Notes under the pieces: model-generated
Databases searched by the model: none
Told to the model about the DNA's origin: nothing
The model's input: the letters and a program-made list of their open reading frames with translations, nothing else
From: Nageia nagi
Taxonomy: Eukaryota > Pinophyta
Direction: 5' to 3'
Assembly: GCA_050084985.1 (NCBI GenBank)
Contig: JBITNC010000002.1
Span: 15,500,001 to 15,564,000, forward strand
DNA: 64,000 nucleotides
Position numbers and translations under genes: made by a program
Shown: positions 35,023 to 46,100 of the stretch, piece after piece
Position numbering within the stretch: the first letter of the stretch is position 1
Layout of the letters: each line of letters opens with the position of its first letter

Positions 35023-35525
35023 TATTGGAATGTATAATGCATTATTGTAAAGTCTCTTCATGTAAATTCACTAATACTTAAAAATATCCCTAGATACCTT
35101 TGAAGTATTTGTGAATAAGATAAAGTAACTTATCCTACACTCCATCCCATGAGCATGCCTTTTAGGTAAAAGGGTGAAGCATATCATGCTATTGTACATT
35201 GGTTAAAAGTATGATTCAAGGGAGGATTTTGGTCTCACAATAAAGGGTCTCCCTTCTTCGTTATTCACTCAATCTTGTACCAAAGTTATGCTCTATGTTT
35301 GATAGGAGAAGTGAGGAAGAAGTCTTTTTGTAAGAGAGTGTTCTTTGAGAATAAGAAGATCTTAGATTAGTGGATGTACTCTCTTCCATGAGAGAAACCA
35401 CTCTATATATGGTGTCAACTTTGTGAGATTACCATTGTGTTTATGCTATGGTTTATGATATTTTAAAGATCTTTTATATAATCTTGGGCAATTAGGGATT
35501 AAGTATTTTAGTCTTGTTTCCATCA
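35023..35525 (+). repeat. 3' LTR of element E
   Basis: 503 bp from tattgga (TG changed to TA) to tttccatca. Pairs with the LTR at 5594, not with that at 7459. Followed by the TSD ttcta at 35526-35530. Confidence 0.87.
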
Positions 35526-35530
35526 TTCTA

Positions 35531-36442
35531 TTGCTAACAAGCACTCTATTTTTTATGATTCATGCTTGTGGATTTTTGTTTATGTTGAAAAGGTGAATGT
35601 GGAGCTTCAATGTCTCAGGAACCTAATGTTGCACTAGGTAATACCCTGTGTACTATGAGCAAAGTTGATTGAATTCTCCTCGTGGTCGCTCTTCTTCTAG
35701 TTCTGCTCTAGTAATATTTCTCAACCTCAAGCTCATCATCTGATTGTAGAATGTTATTGATCTCAAACCCCTCCATGTCGAAATCACCTCAATGCTAATG
35801 GAGGTAGTTCTTCACACAACTCTAGTTGGGATGTTTGTCTAGAAGTATCTAAACATATTCTTAGATTGGATGATACAATCGTGGTTAATCATGTTGCAGA
35901 AGATTGTGTTAATGAGGTTGGGGCTCTCGTGGTAAACAAATTCAATGATAAAAGGTGGAATTTCCCTATCTTCTCTAATAACGACTGGCATTATAATGAC
36001 AAGGGAGACAACTCCTATCTTGACCCCCCCAATTGGAATGTGTAACAATTGATGCTTTGTGTTCTACCTACTTTTTAAGCATGATGTAATTGTTTTGATG
36101 TATGATTAGACTTATGCTTATTAGATAGTTACCTAACCTTTTTTGTTAGAGTACTTTTTTCATGATGTACTAAGTTCATCTACTCTGTTTTGTAAGATTT
36201 AATTTTTTAATATAAATTAACTTTCGCATTAAAAAAAAATTGCAAATGCTAATATGTTAGAAAGAAGAAGAAAAACCTATAAAAACCTTGTAATTTAATG
36301 AAATATTACTTTTTATTTAAAAAAAAAATCATACTCTCATAACAGGATGCATAAAATATTTATCTTCATAATTTTATAAGGACCCTTTCTCTAATAATTT
36401 TTTTTTATTAGAACACGAGGTCCAGTATCATAAAGTCGTGCA
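35531..36442. repeat. Tandem duplication copy 2, kinase downstream flank
   Basis: Equivalent of 2919-4178 in copy 1, without the 370-base insertion. It contains the same LINE-like tail ending in an A-run near 36229-36238. The kinase stop codon lies directly at its right end. Confidence 0.85.
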
Positions 36443-38854
36443 CTATTCATCTTGGTATTTGATTGGTCCAGAAAAAGAGTTATCCAGTTCGAGAAGCAGC
36501 TCGCTCGTTCGATTTTTTGGTGGATGGGCCTCCCTCGTCCCCTCCAACATCTGCACAACCTCTGCCATGCTTGGCCTCACATCCTCATCTTCCTCAATGC
36601 ATAACAGTCCCACAATAATACATCTTCTAACCTCTTCCATGTCTGCGTTCTTTGCTATCCTTGCATCCACACTACCCGCTATTGCAGCACTCCCCTTATC
36701 CAGTTGATTTGCGACCCATGTCGGAAAGAATAACCTGCTGGATTCCTTCACATTCGTGTCCAGATTCCTGCGCCCTGATATTATTTCCAGCAGCGTCTTC
36801 CCAAAACTATATACATCGGCCTTCGGAGTGATGGGGAGACCAGTGATCCATTCTGGAGCCAAGTACCCTCTCGTTCCTCTTGTAGTTGTCAGCACTCTGC
36901 TGAAATCTCTTCCCACTAGTTTTGCCAGCCCAAAATCAGCTACCTTTGGGCACAAATTTTCATCCAGGAGAATGTTCTCGGGCTTAATATCACAGTGAAT
37001 GATGCGATCTCTGCATTTCTCGTGTAGATAAACTAAACCTTTTGCGGTGCCCAGAGCAATCTGAAATCGGGTCTTCCAGTCCAATTCAGAAGACAGGTTG
37101 CTAGTAAATAACAGGGAGCTAAGAGAACCATTTGACACGTACTCATAAACCAGTAGCCTCCGAGAACCCTCACAGCAAAACCCCCGAAGCCTCACCAAGT
37201 TCACATGGTGAATGTTTCCGATGGTGCTGATTTCCGCACGGAATTGCTTATCTGCTTGTGGGGAGCCGTCTTCTAGTTCTTTCACGGCAACGAATGAATT
37301 GTCCGGCAGAGAGCCTTTGAACACCGACCCAAATGCTCCGCTTCCCAACTTGTGTCTGAAATTGTCTGTCGCAATCTGCAACTCCTTATAGCTGAATGTT
37401 CTAAGCGAGGATGAAGGTGAGAAATCGCCCTCACAGTCACGTCCTTTTGTAAGCAGAGTTTTACGCCTCCATATAATACCCAATGAAATCAGCAGAGTCG
37501 AAACCGCAATGGAAGCGGTGACGGCCAGCAGTACAGTGGATTGCCCTCTTCCTTTCTTATTTGACGAAGAAGACTGCGGCAAATCGGAAATAGCAAGCCG
37601 AATGTAGAGCGACTGGCCGTTTGATGAATCGCGCAGATTTAACAGATCCCCGAACCACAGCTCACATAGAGGAGAAGCAGAGTTGGTAACAGCGAATGCT
37701 GTGCAGGAGCAGTTGTTGAGACAAAGACTCTTGCAGCCTTGAAGCGTTTGTTCTCCCTCTCCTTCCACAAGATGTCCACCAGGCAAATATTTGTCTGTAA
37801 ATTCCCAGAAACCGTCCGTAGCAGAAGAGCATTGTAGCGGGCTACGACGAACACAGCCGCTCGCCCGCCAATCTTCGGAATCCCAGCTACTTTGCTCTTT
37901 AGGCACAAACCCTTGCAGACATCTGCACGATTGAACGTTGCTGTTACTGCAGACTCCATAAGCCCCGCAGACATCATATACAGTGCACTGATCATGAGGC
38001 AGTGACCAAATGAGACTCCATATATTGCCACTTTCGATCCAAATGTAGCTCCGTACTGTGCCACTCTTGTGCAGAATAGCGCGCACCATTTGGGATTTTG
38101 ATACCAATGTATACATGAAAGACATTCTTGTAGGAGAAATCGTTACGAAGGATATGTTCAGAGTGTTGGTAACTGGCATCTCTGGCAAATTGGTGAAATG
38201 GTCGTTCTGCCACTCTCCACTGGACCAATATGGAACAGTGTTGTTATACACCAGAAAATACTGTGTCTTACCTGGTGAGGGATCCATACCAAAAGAGTAA
38301 GGTCCTGATGCTGGATCAACAGAGCTTCGCCAGGAAGTTAGGCTAAGACCTTTCCAAACCGGCATGTCGGGCAACCATGTATCTCCCGGATGTCCGAAAC
38401 TCTCCCAAACAATCTCAGATTTGTTGTAGCCTACCATAACGAAATTACCAGACTCCAAAATCGATGCCTGAGATGCTTTGCGCTCATTATCCGTGGACCA
38501 AACTGAACGACCGTCTGAACCAAACAGACTGAGATGACCGTCTCCCGTCAGGTTCAGAATGCCGGGCATCTGTTTGATGGGAGTTCCCCTATTAGCCACC
38601 CAAACCGTGGTCTGAGGGGAGATTTTGGCATACCAGATGGCAAGATACCAATTACTCGTTCCTTTGGGATTGAAAAATCCCAATGCGAATGTGCCATTCT
38701 TGGAGACTAAGGTCTGATTTCCCATAAGTGAGGCCCCCAATGGAAGGGTGTCTCCATTCATTGCTACTGCGGCATCGCAGTTATGAGGTATTAGCAAGAC
38801 CATTGTAAGCGCGCCCAAGAGCAGAAACCTTAACCAAATCTCCATGATCTTCAT
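36443..38854 (-). CDS. G-type lectin S-receptor-like serine/threonine-protein kinase
   Basis: An intact, intronless 803-residue receptor kinase at the plasma membrane, probably sensing an extracellular ligand and signalling by phosphorylation; the ligand is unknown. Order: signal peptide (about 1-31), bulb-type lectin domain (32-155), S-locus-glycoprotein region (200-310), cysteine-rich EGF-like part (290-340) and PAN domain (340-425), membrane helix (438-462), then kinase (500-772). Glycine loop LGSGAFGSVFKG, lysine K525 in VAVK, catalytic loop HCDIKPEN (620-627) and DFG (640-642) are present. HCD instead of HRD makes it a non-RD kinase, often linked with immune receptors. The start at 38854 gives a signal peptide; a second ATG three codons on would also serve. 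A 3' copy of the gene is broken at 4179-5017. Confidence 0.96.
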   Translation of the reverse strand: MKIMEIWLRFLLLGALTMVLLIPHNCDAAVAMNGDTLPLGASLMGNQTLVSKNGTFALGFFNPKGTSNWYLAIWYAKISPQTTVWVANRGTPIKQMPGILNLTGDGHLSLFGSDGRSVWSTDNERKASQASILESGNFVMVGYNKSEIVWESFGHPGDTWLPDMPVWKGLSLTSWRSSVDPASGPYSFGMDPSPGKTQYFLVYNNTVPYWSSGEWQNDHFTNLPEMPVTNTLNISFVTISPTRMSFMYTLVSKSQMVRAILHKSGTVRSYIWIESGNIWSLIWSLPHDQCTVYDVCGAYGVCSNSNVQSCRCLQGFVPKEQSSWDSEDWRASGCVRRSPLQCSSATDGFWEFTDKYLPGGHLVEGEGEQTLQGCKSLCLNNCSCTAFAVTNSASPLCELWFGDLLNLRDSSNGQSLYIRLAISDLPQSSSSNKKGRGQSTVLLAVTASIAVSTLLISLGIIWRRKTLLTKGRDCEGDFSPSSSLRTFSYKELQIATDNFRHKLGSGAFGSVFKGSLPDNSFVAVKELEDGSPQADKQFRAEISTIGNIHHVNLVRLRGFCCEGSRRLLVYEYVSNGSLSSLLFTSNLSSELDWKTRFQIALGTAKGLVYLHEKCRDRIIHCDIKPENILLDENLCPKVADFGLAKLVGRDFSRVLTTTRGTRGYLAPEWITGLPITPKADVYSFGKTLLEIISGRRNLDTNVKESSRLFFPTWVANQLDKGSAAIAGSVDARIAKNADMEEVRRCIIVGLLCIEEDEDVRPSMAEVVQMLEGTREAHPPKNRTSELLLELDNSFSGPIKYQDE

Positions 38855-38895
38855 CTTACAGCTTCTCAGAACTATGGAGAAGGAAAGATTAACGC

Positions 38896-38904
38896 TTTAT
38901 TTAT
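38896..38904 (-). promoter_or_regulatory. Possible TATA box of the receptor kinase gene
   Basis: On the minus strand cataaataa lies about 45 bases upstream of the ATG. This would leave a very short 5' leader, so another start site upstream is equally possible. Confidence 0.35.
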
Positions 38905-38918
38905 GAAAAGTGGAGACC

Positions 38919-39070
38919 GGCTTCTGATATCGGTTAAGAATCTGAGATCTTCTAGATGAAGATGAAGGGTCCCCCGGCCAACATAAAGTGTTCATCATTA
39001 CCTGGCTTCTGCCATCGACTGAGAATCTGAGATCTTCTAGATAAACATTAAGTGTTCATCATTCTATGGG
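38919..39070. repeat. 85-bp direct repeat in the kinase promoter
   Basis: Units starting at 38919 and 39004 share ggcttctg, gaatctgagatcttctagat and aagtgttcatcatt. The second lacks about 18 bases present in the first (a gatgaagggtcccccggcc-like stretch). Confidence 0.85.
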
Positions 39071-39609
39071 TAAGTCAAGAGAATACCATTTGTTGATTTC
39101 AATTGTGGAAACAAGTCTACAATCATGTTGAAAATCTAAACCCCATTACGGAAGTCGTCTTGCTTTCCGCTTTCTCCGTTCCCACCACGCTTATAATCAA
39201 CATGTTGATGATGATCGCGAGCAGAGTCAAATTTGAGGGCTGATCAATTTTCTAAATTCTGGCAATATTAGTTAAGGTGTAGTCAAAGCTATGGGAAGGT
39301 GGGAAGTAGGCTGGATTTTGTTTTTTGCTAAGATAATTATGACAATCTATAAAAAAAATAAACCAAAATGATTATCTACGAAAAAAAATGTTAAGTCATC
39401 AATGACTCTAAAGACCAATACCTAACACCCGCCACTCACATAAATACACTCAACCAAAGGCGTATATGACAATGATCGACTTTTTAAAAAATTGAGTTAA
39501 TTAAAGTTAATAAGTTTTTTTTATGAGAAATTATTTGTTATGAGGAATTTTCCTAGGTTAAGTTGTTATGATTGAAAGATATTTATTTTGTTCAATTCAT
39601 ACAAAGTTT

Positions 39610-39745
39610 ATCTTTGGTCTCGTCTACACCTATCATCATTCGGTAGTAGGATTTACAATAATGTCCACTTGTTAGAGGGAATGTGATTTGAACCTGGGTC
39701 CCCCACATTTTAGTGGAGAATTTTTAACTACCCTCTATCCACCAG
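39610..39745 (-). mobile_element. Possible SINE remnant
   Basis: On the minus strand a B-box-like ggttcaaatca (39683-39696) follows a poor A-box candidate near 39720. Resembles the units at 3838 and 40285 only in this layout, hence low confidence. Confidence 0.3.
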
Positions 39746-40284
39746 CATTTTCACATATTATTTAATTTTTCAATACTAATAGGTATATATGGCAATGCCT
39801 AACTTCTAAGGAATGTATGGTTAACTAAAATCAATGTAATTTAAATTTTCAATAGTAATGGTAGATGAATTTTGGTTCATTCAATATTATTTTGAATTTT
39901 CAATACATTGTAATTGATTAACATAATATTATTTAAATATTTTAAAATGAGGTAAGAATTATTGAAAACATGTCTACTAACCTTTTGAATGAGGTCTCTT
40001 AGTGAGATCATAGATGATTATGTAAGTGACATGTAAGCCAAGCAAACCATGTATATAAGCATGTAAAATAAAGTATAGAATATAATTTCATAACTACATT
40101 TACTTTTTTTAGATTGAATAAATCTAAAATACAACATATTCTCAATCTTATTGAGATTAGATAAAATGATATAATTTTCATCTAAAGTCTTGCACAAAAT
40201 ATATTTATTAATAAAAGGTTTATTGCCACACTTCATAAATTATGTTAATAGTAGAGATATCATTTAAACTTAGCTTCATATAGA

Positions 40285-40440
40285 AAGAAAGAAAGTTTAT
40301 TAATGTCCACAAGAGGCCAACAGTGGTCTATGGGACAATTGTATGGGGAGTACAATGTATCTCATGATTGGTGGGAATTGAACACGGGACTCAAGACACA
40401 GCAAGGTCTACATGTAACCAACTCAACCCATAGTTGTACA
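40285..40440 (-). mobile_element. tRNA-related SINE
   Basis: On the minus strand tgggttgagttggttac (A box, 40414-40430) is followed by gtgttcaattccc (B box, 40372-40384) and a non-tRNA body that ends near gtggacattaataaac. Spacing and motifs fit a polymerase III promoter. The tRNA-like part does not fold into a full tRNA. Confidence 0.55.
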
Positions 40441-42999
40441 TATAGAGCATGGATCATGATATAAAAAATTTGTGCTAGATTTTTTATAAACAAAAAACAA
40501 AAAAAAAAACTTATGTTCTTTATTCAATATAAATGTCATTAAGGATAAACTATAAAAATTATATATTTTTAAATCTCTAAAACTATTGAATAAGATATAT
40601 TCTTATGGATGTCAAGGATCATTTTAAGTATTATATCTTATGACAATTATGTAACAAAAGCATCACATGCTATTTTCAAATCATATTTTAAGTGATTTAA
40701 ATATTCAATCAAAATAATTTAGAGTTGTACCATCTATTTTGTAGTTTATGTAGGATCTAAACATGATATCATGATGAAAATATGTATAACATATAAAGCA
40801 TATGGATGATTCTATTTTTGCATGTCATGAATATCATGTTAGGTTAAAAAAATGAAGTTGTGTCTTTATTTATCACCTAAAGGCTTAACTATAAAAATGC
40901 AACTTTAATACATTAAAAAGCATGATAAGTCATGCATAAATGAGAAAATAATTAAAATGTAATAGATTTTATTTTGAAAGGAAAAGAAAATAATATAAAT
41001 TTTGAAAGCTTTATTTCTATTCTTTTATAATAAAGGAAAATTTTCATTGAAATTTTCATTTTCAATTTTTTTTTCAATTATATATGAGTGAAAAGTTTGT
41101 ATGAAATCCATCTCAATAAAACACTCTAGCTATTACTCCTACTAGTGAGAAAACTACCTCAAAGCAACATTAGTTTACATCCATTAAACCTTATTTTATT
41201 GAATTATTTTTCATTTTATATGTTTTAAGTTATTATCATAAGCCTATCTATAAAGGTGAATCATTAAAGTTGATAATTTCTATTATAGAGGCTTGAGTCA
41301 AAATCCCAACACTCTTCCCAAGTATGTTATGGAATATAATTACTTTTCTTCAAAATTTAAAAGGGAATTTTTTTAATAAAAAGGTTAATATCATAAGAGT
41401 TGTGATATATCACTACATACCAATGTAGAATATCTCAACATGGGTTGGTTCTAGTATCTCATCATGGTATGTGTAGACTTAAGTTGACTCTTGACCCATA
41501 TGAGGTTTTTTAGACCTTTGACCAAGGTTAATATCCATGGGAGTGATACCTCCTTATGTTTCCCTCAACTATTTTTTACTAGTTTTTTTCTAATTTACCT
41601 TTTTTTGTATAGTTTTCTATTATGAAGTTATTCTATTTTTTGTATGACTTAAGTATTTTTAAGATATATTTTTTTAGTTTTTGTATGTGCAAACATTTTA
41701 TTTCTATTATCAAACTCTAAAATAGAAATCATTTATTAGTTAATATCATGAGTTATCTTGATTTATAATTGGAGGATAGCACTGCACTTTATGTGATCGG
41801 CCTTATGTATGTATTTGACTAGTCTATTGAATATATTTGAATATTAGGTTATTCATAATACTTACAAATAGATGGTATCAAACACTTCATTTATGTAACT
41901 ATCCTATAAAGAAATATCAATCACACTAGAGCAAAATATCACACCATACACCTAAAAAATAAAGGAAATAAATTTTGGATACAACCTTCACTTTGTAGAT
42001 ATGTTAGGGCTATAAGTGTAATGTAATAATTAATATAGATTTAAAGTAATAATTGAACAAGAGGATTTTGGAGACTTTAGATATTCTCCATAAGTGTTTT
42101 ACTTATTATTTGAGATCTTTGTCAATGTAAACTACCAAAATAATAATCATAAATAGAATCTAAAATAATAGTAGAGAGTGTTAAATAACACCTCCAAAGA
42201 AGATAAATAAAATAAATTTTGAAGTAAAAAGGTAAGTTCTCATTTTCATAGATTTTAGAATCTACTTTATAAATGGACAATTCAACATAATTCAATAGCA
42301 ATTTCACTACTTCTCCATCCTTCAATTATCTGATGAAAGCAAAAATAATCGTAATAGATTTCTACATCCTATAATCTCTTCTTGGTGATCATTGCTAGCT
42401 TAAATATGAGATAATATGCTATCGATAGGAATAAAAATATCTATATGGATGAAGTTAGGATGGATATAAGTTTGGTATAGGATGAACATAAATTTGATAG
42501 TGTATGTAGATATTTCAAATTAATTCTATAAATAGATGTATACTAAATCTCTAATAAATAATACATATTAAATAAAAGGATATAATCGAAATATATGCAG
42601 TGTACATATCAGATAGAATGTAATAATCAGATATATTAAGGATTGAACATTATTGAGTAGATATCCTAACTATTGTATTAGATCTTAACCCTAGAACTAT
42701 CAAGAGATCAAATATTTATATATATATTACTTACCAAGATGATTGATTATGTGTTGGTGTAAGCTTATCTTAGTGGTAGATCTTTATATGTAAAGTCTCT
42801 ATGCAATATGAGTAGATAACCCAATGATTATGTTAGGTTTAGCATTGGTGACACTAAGCAACCTAAGAATCAAGCTTCATAATAAAGATCTATAGTAATA
42901 TATGATATCAACGATTCTAACCTAACATATAATAGCAAAATAATAGTATATAAGAACCCATGTGATAACAAATATCTCAATCTTAATAAGCTATGTTGA

Positions 43000-43281
43000 A
43001 AAATACCTAATATATGTACATGATTCTATCAAGAGAAAGATTTGATAATCATACAATATGAATATTTTCTTCTATTTATAGACAAGTATACCTCTAAAAG
43101 AAATGCCTAGAATTTAAACACACACTAGACTCCTAACACAATAAAAGAGACAAATAACATGAGATGGTACTTGAGTAAACTAATATGATAATATATTAAG
43201 ATGTATCATAAAAATAACATATATAATTATGTAGATTAAAAGAAAATTAATTTAAGATAATGGTATCTAAATTAGGTGTCA
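43000..43281 (-). mobile_element. LTR part of a Ty3/gypsy element
   Basis: On the minus strand an LTR seems to start tgacacctaat at 43281, right after a purine-rich ctctaaaaggggtaaaattt (43282-43302). A TATAAATA box is at 43075-43082, about 200 bases in. The other end of the LTR was not located. Confidence 0.5.
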
Positions 43282-43302
43282 AAATTTTACCCCTTTTAGA
43301 GT

Positions 43303-44050
43303 TTAATGAAATGTATATATAATTATGCTAGCAAAGGAATAAATGATATGATGCTCCCTAAATGTTGTTGAAGCATTAGGTGTCCTATTTTTGAATGATA
43401 TTTTTTTCCCCCTTTACATTGATTTATGTTAATATAAGCTTCAACAAATTGAACAAATCAATTCAAAGAACATACAAAAGAGATTGAAAATAATATCTCC
43501 AAAAGAAAAACATAGATATTCATCCTGTAAACATATATCATTAGTAGGACCAAGGATGAAATTAATATGATATTAAAGGATATCAATATCATATCAATGT
43601 GGTGGCATTTTATGCTTGAATCTCAAATAGTGATGGTTAATTCAAAACCCAAGTAACAAATACATGATGGTTAATTCAACACCTAACTAATACAGGAATA
43701 AGGATAGAAAGGATCACAATGGATTCTACCATTATAAGTACCCTTTTCCCTATGTACCATTAGGTGTATATTGCATAATAAATATAGGATAAAAAGGATT
43801 AAAAGTTAAAGAGAATAATACTTGAACTTATCATTCGTTAATGAGCATGAGGATGGAAATATTTTACTTACTCAAAATTTAGTATTAGCCATGATCAAAA
43901 ATTCAATGAAATATTGAAATATGTTATAACTCTTACACTAGGAACATGAGCTCTCTTGACATGAAACTTTCTATAAATGCGACTAATTATGATGAAATAT
44001 TTGGATTTGTACCTTTATTATATCAAGATACGATGATATTTAAAACTTCT
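43303..44050 (-). other. Gypsy element 3' region without recognised domain
   Basis: AT-rich stretch between the integrase end and the polypurine tract of the antisense gypsy remnant. No motif recognised. Confidence 0.4.
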
Positions 44051-46100
44051 TTTGAATGGATCTACTTGATTTGGATGGAAAATCTCTATCCAAATTAGGA
44101 TTGAATTATTTCTTTTGATATTCTTAATCAAAGACTAAAAAGCTTAAAATCAAAAGTTTGATAATAGTTTTAAATATGCCTAAATATACTAAATACCTAG
44201 TGTTGGAGCTAAGTTAGGAAAATATAAAATGAGAATGAGAATTGAAAAAGGAATTAAAAGGGAACTATTGAGCAAATTTGAACCAACAAGAATGGATTGG
44301 TATAAAAAAAAAATTGAAATTGATTATGCATAGAATGGCTTAACATGCATGATATTGGTTGGATACTTTTCCACCTTCCCATTAATAGTCTACAATTTAT
44401 ATGCACCTTTTTGTATTTTAATATAATAATGTAAGGTCTAATCTAAGTGGACATAAACTTTCCTTTATCTTCTCTCTCTACCTTAGTTTTATGATGATTT
44501 TTCGTGAGTAGTAAATCATCAATCTTGAACTCTTTAGGCTTAATTTTCATAATGCTCATTTGATCCTATTATGATATGTCTAAATTAGGTACTATGAGGC
44601 ATTGATTAAGTTCTCATCAAGACTCTGTAATTACTTTAACCTTATCATTCTTTTATCTTTTTCATCTATAATACCTTCTGAGAAAATTCTTAAGGATGGA
44701 ATTTTAATCTTTAAGGGAAGGAAAACCTCATCTCCATAAACAAGGGAATATGGAGTGCATATTATAAATGGCCTTATGCTTGTTTTGTATGCTTATAATG
44801 CATATGATATCATGCTAATCTTTACCATAGCTTATCTTGAAAAATATTTTGGTAATTATTTTATTGGTAGCCTCAGCCTAACCATTACCTTGAGGATAGT
44901 ATGGAGATGAAAACTTTTACTAGATGTTGAATAGCTTGCAAAAGTTCTTCACTACTTCTCTTTTAAGATTTGGCCCATTATCCATTAATATTTGAGATAA
45001 CACTCCAAATCTAGTAATAATATTGTCAACTAGGACCTTCACAATTTAAGGACCTTAAAGCATCTACTTCAACCCACTTTGTAAAATACTCAAGTATTGT
45101 TATGATGTTATTACATCTCTCTCTCTCTCTTTTGGATTGATCACACCTGTTAGATTAATAGCCCAATTGGAGAATGGCCAAGGAGTTCAAATATTATGTG
45201 GATCTCTTATGAGTGAGTAAGATAAAGGTTTACATAATTGTGACATTTCATACACTTTCTTATATGAACAATACAATATTTTTTCATTGATGGTTAATAG
45301 TAACCCATTTTCAAAAGCTTATGATAAATTGACTTGTCATTGAAATGACCTCCACTTTGACCCTCATGTAGTTATTCCATTACATTCTTAGCCTCATATT
45401 AGAGTAAACACCTGAGTATTATGCCTTTAAAATATCTTCTATATAGAACATCACTAATGAGAACATACCTTCTTGTTATCTTCTTGAGCCTTATTCTTTA
45501 GATCTTTTCTTTTAATTATTCAAGAATAGTGTAATCTTTGAGATGTGCATAAATTTCCTTGTACCATGCATCATAAGGATCAACAAAATAGGACTAAGGA
45601 TCTTCTAGAATCAAATCTGTAGTGAGATGTTCATTAATGCAATAAGATGGCTTCTTTAAACTCATGATTGTTATGATTGTATCTTCCTCCTCAATGGCGA
45701 TTGGAGTTAAGGAAGCTATATTGGCCATATCATTAGTGAATTTGTTGTTGTTCCTTGGCATATTTTTTATTTTAACTTTATCAAAATTCCTTGTGATGTA
45801 TTCATCAATTAGTTTTTGGTAAGGGATTATTTTATCATCTTTAGTGTTGGATACCCTATTAGTTTGATTTAAAATTAACTAAAAATCACCAAAGATACTT
45901 AAATTTCTAACTTTGAGCAATATAACAACTTTCATCCCTAAAATTAAAGCCTTATACTCAACCATGTTGTTTGTACAATCAAAATTGAATTATATGGGAA
46001 TGATTCCACCTTGAAGAGATATTAATATAATACCTACCCCTACCCCTTTACTAAATCTAGAACCATCAAAATAAAGAGTCCACTCATCATTTTTTTCATT
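44051..46100 (-). pseudogene. Ty3/gypsy RNase H and integrase remnant (Tat-like)
   Basis: On the minus strand, from high to low coordinates: DEWTLYFDGSRFSKGVGVG (about 46090-46030) and CTNNMVEYKALILGM (about 45975-45920), the signature of the second, archaeal-type RNase H of the Tat lineage of plant gypsy elements. Then comes an H2C2 zinc-binding segment (HEGQSGGHF ... CMKC, about 45370-45260), an integrase core start PWPFSNWAINLTGVINP (its first aspartate is asparagine), YFTKWVEVDAL, and the integrase end TPYSLVYGDEVFLP (about 44750-44710). Many stops and frame changes. Reverse transcriptase and gag are not visible upstream. Domain order and wording make the lineage call reasonable. Confidence 0.75.

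Larger units (their letters stand above)
5594..35525 (+). mobile_element. Element E: outermost Ty1/copia element of the four-deep nest
   Basis: E is flanked by ttcta at 5589-5593 and 35526-35530, and its LTR pair (5594-6077 and 35023-35525) belongs to one subfamily. The empty site is preserved in copy 1 (ttcta once, 2914-2918). Without the nested elements E is only about 2.9 kb: leader, gag, protease, integrase and the first part of reverse transcriptase are missing, so the 5' LTR runs straight into reverse transcriptase. By-eye LTR divergence is about 12 percent, the highest in the nest. E inserted about 0.9 kb downstream of the kinase gene. Confidence 0.88.
39071..43000. other. AT-rich intergenic region
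   Basis: No gene-sized frame and no LTR pair seen. It contains two tRNA-like SINE remnants described separately and several runs of AT-rich low complexity. The part from about 41300 on may belong to the LTR of the gypsy element to its right, but no boundary was found. Confidence 0.5.

Noticed and set aside
37639-38228. Overlapping minus-strand frames inside the kinase gene
   Set aside because: They are other-frame readings of the receptor kinase coding sequence, without own motifs.
40372-40430. tRNA gene on the minus strand
   Set aside because: A and B boxes are present, but acceptor and anticodon stems cannot be formed; a SINE head fits better.
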